From Micavibrio sp. UBA6139 (lineage in GTDB: Bacteria; Pseudomonadota; Alphaproteobacteria; Micavibrionales; Micavibrionaceae): 60,033 nt of DNA. The position numbers were made by a program, and so were the translations under genes. Each line of letters opens with the position of its first letter. Position 1 is the first letter of the stretch. A model generated the notes under the pieces. That model had not been told where the DNA came from. It ran no database searches and saw nothing but the letters and a program-made list of their open reading frames with translations. The DNA lies in NCBI GenBank assembly GCA_002423285.1, contig DIVF01000026.1, positions 1 through 60,033 of the forward strand. The letters run 5' to 3'. Below, piece by piece: positions 56,463 to 60,033 of the stretch.

Positions 56463-59047
56463 CAATCGTCATCCTTGATATCGCTGAGGAAAATTCCTGT
56501 GATCGCCAGATTGGAAAGAATCTGACTAAAATCTTTTGCCGTTTCAATAAAATCAAACGGTTTTGGGTCGCGGGGCACGACGATGGTACTCCCCGGCGGG
56601 ATAAAGGTCGCCTTATGGTTCCAAGCACTGACCAGCAAGGGCTGAGCGCTGCCATCGGGGTAAAGGACAAAGGCGCGGTCATCATCGGCGTAATAGGTCA
56701 TCCCACCGGCTTCATCTATATAGGTATTGGGTGTTTTATTGGCGCGGAACTGCAAACTGGCCGGGGACATGACTTCGCCGTGAACGCGTACCGTCATCGG
56801 GCGGCTTGGGATATAAATGCGGTCACCGGATTCCAGTAGCAAATCTTGTTCCGGCTGTGCCTTTAAGACCGTCGGGTCGCCCTGTACGGTAATGCGGCCC
56901 ACGGCCTCGACATTGCGCAGCTCCGTTGCCAGTTCGCGCACCAAGGCAATCTGGTTGGAATCAGGCGGGTTGTCTTTCTTGTCGCGGGCGGCGGCGATGG
57001 CGCGTTCCAGTTCCTGCGCGGCGGCACGGAAGCGGGCTTCTTCGGCGCGGCGTTCGGTATCGCGGCTAAAGATTGTACCATCAGGATAGGCTTGATCGGT
57101 GATACCACCGGCCCGTTCCATTAATTTGCTTAAAGTATCACCCGGTAACAAATCATACTTACCCGGATGATTAACCTCACCAATAATCATCACGCTTTGC
57201 CCGCCGGTTTTGCGGAATTTCTGGTTCACGCGCACGGCATCGCCGGGGATCAGGGCAATGGTCGATGGATCGGTCTCTTGATAATTGATCGTTTTGCGCG
57301 CTGTTCCGCTGCGCTCACCCTCTTGATAGCCTTCGCCTTGGGCGTTGCTGGTAATCTCGATATTTGCGGTGTTGGCTTCGATGTTAAAGCCGCCTGTGGC
57401 CGCCACCAGTGTTTTCAGCGTGGCTCCTTCTGCCACGGGCCACAGGCCCGGATCACGCACTGCACCGCGCACATAAACGGCGCGTTCTTTGAGAAATGCT
57501 TTCAGGGCTGGGCTGATGGGTTGCGTATCGCTGTCCTCCATCGATCCCATTTCAACGGGTTCTGTGGGGGTGGTCTTTTGTAAGTTCTTAATCTCGGCCC
57601 GTGAAAACAGGATAACGGAATCGCCATCTTGAAGTTTGCGGTCAAATTGTCCGGATAGAACCAGCTGCGGCGGGAAATCCAGCATCTGTTTTGACAGCGT
57701 CCCGGAATCGGTGCGTTCAATCACCCCGATCAATGGGTAAATATCTGGCCCGAACGCGGTGGCGTCCTTAAACAGGGCTGATAAGGTTGGTGTTGTGCTC
57801 AGCGCATGAATGCCGGGCTGACGCGTGTGGCCGGACAGCTCCACCGTTTTACTGCGCATTTCATCGGCACGTGACACCATCAATATGCTGCCATCACCAA
57901 GGGCAGGGGTGAAGGGGGCCTTCAAATCTTCAACAATCTCACGCCCGTCATTCTTCATGCCCAGTTTCATGAAGCGGTTATTTCCCGGGCTTAACAAGCC
58001 GCCGGCCATATCCAGTGCTTCTTGCAAGGATAATTCTTCGCTCGCCTCTTCCGGGCGATGCTTCATGCCCTGCAGGGAGGGCAAGATTTCATAAATACCC
58101 GGACGCTTGACTTCACCTGTAACGGCCAAGGTCGGGCCTATTGTTGGAACGATAATACGGTCACCATCGCGCAGCGATAAATCCATCCCGGCACTGCCAT
58201 GAAGCAACAGGCTGTAAAGATCAATCACTTGCGTGCGGCCATTGCGGATCAATTTAATCTGGCGCAGCGACCCTGTCTTTTGAATGCCGCCTGATTGCAT
58301 CAAAGCATCCAGCGCGGTGTGAAATACGGTCAAGTTCTTGCGCCCCGGATTGGCGACATGCCCGACAATCAGAACATTCACCTGCTGCACAGATTCAAGC
58401 GAAACAAAAACAGATGTGTTGTGAAAATCTGCGGCACTGGTTTCTAATGCCTCGCGCAGTTGTGCAATGCTACGGCCTGCTGCGGGGATGGGCGGCATGT
58501 CTTCAACAATCAACAAACCTTCACTGGTGATGCCATAGATGCCTTGTTGATTGCGCTGGCCACGGAACATGATGTTCAGCTTGTCGCCAATATTCAAAAT
58601 GAAGTTATCTTGGACGGCACCTGCGGGCAGCGTTGTGTTTGCAGAATCTTTTGTGCCTGTCATCGCCTTCGATCCAAACAAATCGTAGCCGAATTGTTTC
58701 ACCTCATCGATCACGCGGTGTGAATACATATCCTCAAGCGCCGATGCGCGTGCGGCATTCGACAACGCCGGATCCATAGCCATTAGCAAATCCTGATATT
58801 CACCCGGCTTTAAGGGCGGCAGATTTGTCGGCTGGGTTTTGTGCTGCTGGGATTTTGTCGGTTCTTGCCGACGCGGCGTTATGGATTCTGCCTCACCAGC
58901 CTGTTCTTCCAAGGATGCTTGCTGGAAATCGCTCCAATGTGGAATGCGCAGTGGCAAGAATCCGTCCGATCCCCAGGCGTTTTGCGGCGCGCCGGGGGCT
59001 ATAAAGGCCAGAGCTGTCAGGGCTGAACTCAGCAGGAAACGGCGCAT
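56462..59047 (-). CDS. Polysaccharide export protein with about six SLBB-like domains
   Basis: 861 residues, more than twice the length of Wza. A signal peptide (RFLLSSALTALAFIAPGAPQNAWG) starts the protein. After a polar segment comes the export domain (about 147-225, DNFILNIGDKLNIMFRG...GITSEGLLIVEDMPPIPAAGRSIAQLREAL). SLBB-like repeats follow, each recognised by a G.V..PG start: VGHVANPGR, TGEVKRPGIY, SGHTRQPGI, RGAVRDPGLW, IGEVNHPGKY, HGEVMSPASL. The last 20 residues are hydrophobic then acidic. There is no lipobox, unlike Wza. It is expected to form part of the outer-membrane/periplasmic path for the glycan made by this locus. Followed by a coupled GT2 gene. A longer start 63 nt upstream is possible. 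Confidence 0.88.
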   Translation of the reverse strand: MRRFLLSSALTALAFIAPGAPQNAWGSDGFLPLRIPHWSDFQQASLEEQAGEAESITPRRQEPTKSQQHKTQPTNLPPLKPGEYQDLLMAMDPALSNAARASALEDMYSHRVIDEVKQFGYDLFGSKAMTGTKDSANTTLPAGAVQDNFILNIGDKLNIMFRGQRNQQGIYGITSEGLLIVEDMPPIPAAGRSIAQLREALETSAADFHNTSVFVSLESVQQVNVLIVGHVANPGRKNLTVFHTALDALMQSGGIQKTGSLRQIKLIRNGRTQVIDLYSLLLHGSAGMDLSLRDGDRIIVPTIGPTLAVTGEVKRPGIYEILPSLQGMKHRPEEASEELSLQEALDMAGGLLSPGNNRFMKLGMKNDGREIVEDLKAPFTPALGDGSILMVSRADEMRSKTVELSGHTRQPGIHALSTTPTLSALFKDATAFGPDIYPLIGVIERTDSGTLSKQMLDFPPQLVLSGQFDRKLQDGDSVILFSRAEIKNLQKTTPTEPVEMGSMEDSDTQPISPALKAFLKERAVYVRGAVRDPGLWPVAEGATLKTLVAATGGFNIEANTANIEITSNAQGEGYQEGERSGTARKTINYQETDPSTIALIPGDAVRVNQKFRKTGGQSVMIIGEVNHPGKYDLLPGDTLSKLMERAGGITDQAYPDGTIFSRDTERRAEEARFRAAAQELERAIAAARDKKDNPPDSNQIALVRELATELRNVEAVGRITVQGDPTVLKAQPEQDLLLESGDRIYIPSRPMTVRVHGEVMSPASLQFRANKTPNTYIDEAGGMTYYADDDRAFVLYPDGSAQPLLVSAWNHKATFIPPGSTIVVPRDPKPFDFIETAKDFSQILSNLAITGIFLSDIKDDD

Positions 59048-59345
59048 ATCATTGAAAATAATGAGAAATTTGGAAAATTGAGGGGTGTTTATGGCAGGTC
59101 GGGACAGCAAAAAACGCTTCTATATGCAACTATACCGGGAAGAGCGGGTCTCTTGCAATCGTGAATAGGCGCGTGGGGTGTGGAATCGGCAAGGGGTGCA
59201 AAATAAGGCTCATTTCATTTTAAAATTATAGCGGCGCTTTGGGCTGATCCCGTTCATTCTTCCTTAAGCTCTCTGCTGTAATCTCGCAGAACTCCGCCGT
59301 TTTTGGACGATCTCCAAAAAAATGAAACTTTTTTCAAAAATCCCT
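59048..59345. other. Gap between the export gene and the rrn promoter
   Basis: No reading frame. A minus-strand -10-like TATAAT is complementary to 59225-59230 without a good -35. An 8-bp perfect inverted repeat TTTTTGGA/TCCAAAAA (59300-59307, 59313-59320) lies 26 bp upstream of the rrn -35 box, within an A/T-rich stretch that could act as an UP element. Otherwise nothing clear. Confidence 0.5.
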
Positions 59346-59374
59346 TTGACAGGTCATACTGACCTAGCTATAAG
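59346..59374 (+). promoter_or_regulatory. Promoter of the rRNA operon
   Basis: A perfect -35 TTGACA (59346-59351) and -10 TATAAG (59369-59374) with 17 bp spacing, followed by a GC-rich discriminator (GTGCGT) as expected for growth-rate and ppGpp control. The spacer holds a perfect inverted repeat AGGTCA/TGACCT (59351-59356, 59360-59365). Predicted start near 59381. Confidence 0.8.
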
Positions 59375-59754
59375 GTGCGTCCTCGGCGACGAACTACGAA
59401 CGAAACGACTGGCGCTGAGGGCCGCGAAAAAAGATTGTGAAATTTTTTAAAAACGGTGTTGACGACGAAGGAAATACTGACTATAACGCCTTCATCCGAG
59501 ACGAAACGCAGCTGGGTCGATGATCCAGCTTTTTAATGAGTGGATGACGAATTCGCTCGACGGATATGGTTCTTGTACATCGTGAAGAAAAGAAGAAATA
59601 CACAGGCAGCAGTGCTTTGGTATGTGTTGAACACACAAACAGGAAGTCTGCTAAATGTCCTGTGTATTACTATATACATGACGCATAGTAGGTCTTTCTG
59701 AAAATATTTCTTTTAGTAAGTCTCATTCTTGTAATGAGACCGAACCATGGACTC
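59375..59754 (+). other. 16S rRNA leader
   Basis: About 375 nt of transcribed leader. A 10-bp perfect stem AATACACAGG/CCTGTGTATT (59597-59606, 59659-59668) encloses AGCAG/CTGCT and TGTGTT/AACACA. A second hairpin GTCTCATT/AATGAGAC lies at 59720-59740, just before the mature 16S start. These are probably processing or antitermination elements. No reading frame. Confidence 0.65.
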
Positions 59755-60033
59755 AAACTTAAGAGTTTGATCCTGGCTCAGAACGAACGCTGGCGGCAGG
59801 CCTAACACATGCAAGTCGAACGCCCTAGCAATAGGGAGTGGCGCACGGGTGAGTAACGCGTGGGAATGTGCCCTTGGGTGCGGAACAACGTCGGGAAACT
59901 GACGCTAATACCGCATAATATCTACGGATCAAAGATTTATCGCCCAAGGATCAGCCCGCGTTGGATTAGGTAGTTGGTGGGGTAATGGCCTACCAAGCCT
60001 ACGATCCATAGCTGGTCTTAGAGGATGATCAGC
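59755..60033 (+). rRNA. rrs: 16S ribosomal RNA, 5' part, cut by the window end
   Basis: Starts AAACTTAAGAGTTTGATC, then CCTGGCTCAG and the conserved GAACGCTGGCGGCAGGCCTAA. The hypervariable region 1 is short (GAACGCCCTAGCAATAGGG), as usual in alphaproteobacteria. GTGGCGCACGGGTGAGTAACGCG, and CGGGAAACTGACGCTAATACCGCAT, follow. About 280 of about 1,480 nt are present. Confidence 0.97.

Noticed and set aside
1..60033. CRISPR array, insertion sequences, prophage, integron, toxin-antitoxin pair or defence island
   Set aside because: No regularly spaced direct repeats, transposase, integrase, phage structural genes or recognised defence domains were found on either strand.

Overview
The window looks like a chromosomal segment of an alphaproteobacterium of intermediate GC content (judged by eye, not counted). 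Lineage markers seen directly are a circularly permuted two-piece tmRNA, an alpha-type SspB, a GapR (DUF2312) protein, a COQ9-family protein, the hemC-hemD-Mic60-like-hemY order and an alphaproteobacterial 16S rRNA 5' end. The mix of housekeeping genes recalls Micavibrio-type bacteria, but that is a guess from memory and was not tested. No insertion sequence, prophage, integrase, CRISPR array or recognisable defence system is present.

Layout. 1-2,100: a flagellar rod-family protein, a secreted hypothetical, a histidine phosphatase and a lipoprotein. 2,130-6,850 (minus): hflK-hflC-degQ-miaA, a membrane quality-control operon ending in a tRNA-modification gene that seems to start at ATT. 6,950-9,900: mrp, then folA-thyA on the opposite strand and a small hypothetical. 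10,000-15,600: a small membrane protein, permuted tmRNA (ssrA), a polysaccharide ligase/polymerase, sspB, an alpha/beta hydrolase, an ABC ATPase and tRNA-Arg(CCG). 15,630-23,130: a secreted minus-strand hypothetical, a non-coding stretch with a candidate small RNA, then the stress cluster prkA-yeaH-spoVR. 23,130-30,590: an ABC1/UbiB kinase divergent from COQ9, an IcmL/DotI-like protein, an N-formylglutamate amidohydrolase, gapR, a second polysaccharide ligase with TPR tail and hypotheticals. 30,630-36,320: acs, orphan hypotheticals, an EamA transporter and a YflT-like membrane protein. 36,340-43,840: EVE protein-gpsA-tsaD on the minus strand and hemC-hemD-HTH/Mic60-like-hemY on the plus strand. 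43,900-49,900: an M3 peptidase, a rhomboid protease, an omega-amino-acid transaminase and small hypotheticals. 49,950-59,050: an extracellular-polysaccharide locus (TSUP permease, Wzy-like, GT4, Wzz-like, GT2; convergent with GT2 and a very long SLBB export protein). 59,050-60,033: an rRNA promoter, a structured leader and the first ~280 nt of 16S rRNA.

How the parts work together. tmRNA and SspB are two parts of one pathway (ribosome rescue and delivery of tagged proteins to ClpXP), separated by one gene. HflKC and DegQ act on membrane and periplasmic protein quality. PrkA, YeaH and SpoVR are a conserved stationary-phase/nutrient-stress trio. hemC/hemD/hemY with the Mic60-like protein form a heme operon. 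The last 10 kb assembles and exports a glycan.

The most interesting unexplained signals are: (i) a family of at least seven GC-rich palindromes with co-varying arms at gene ends, some overlapping stop codons; (ii) a T9 terminator-like structure with a candidate promoter upstream of prkA (possible small RNA); (iii) an unusually long tmRNA tag with an internal ANDN duplication; (iv) palindromes placed between -35 and -10 in the rrn and prkA promoters; (v) an HTH domain fused to a membrane coiled-coil Mic60-like protein; (vi) a probable ATT start codon for miaA. No complete new multi-gene system could be demonstrated.
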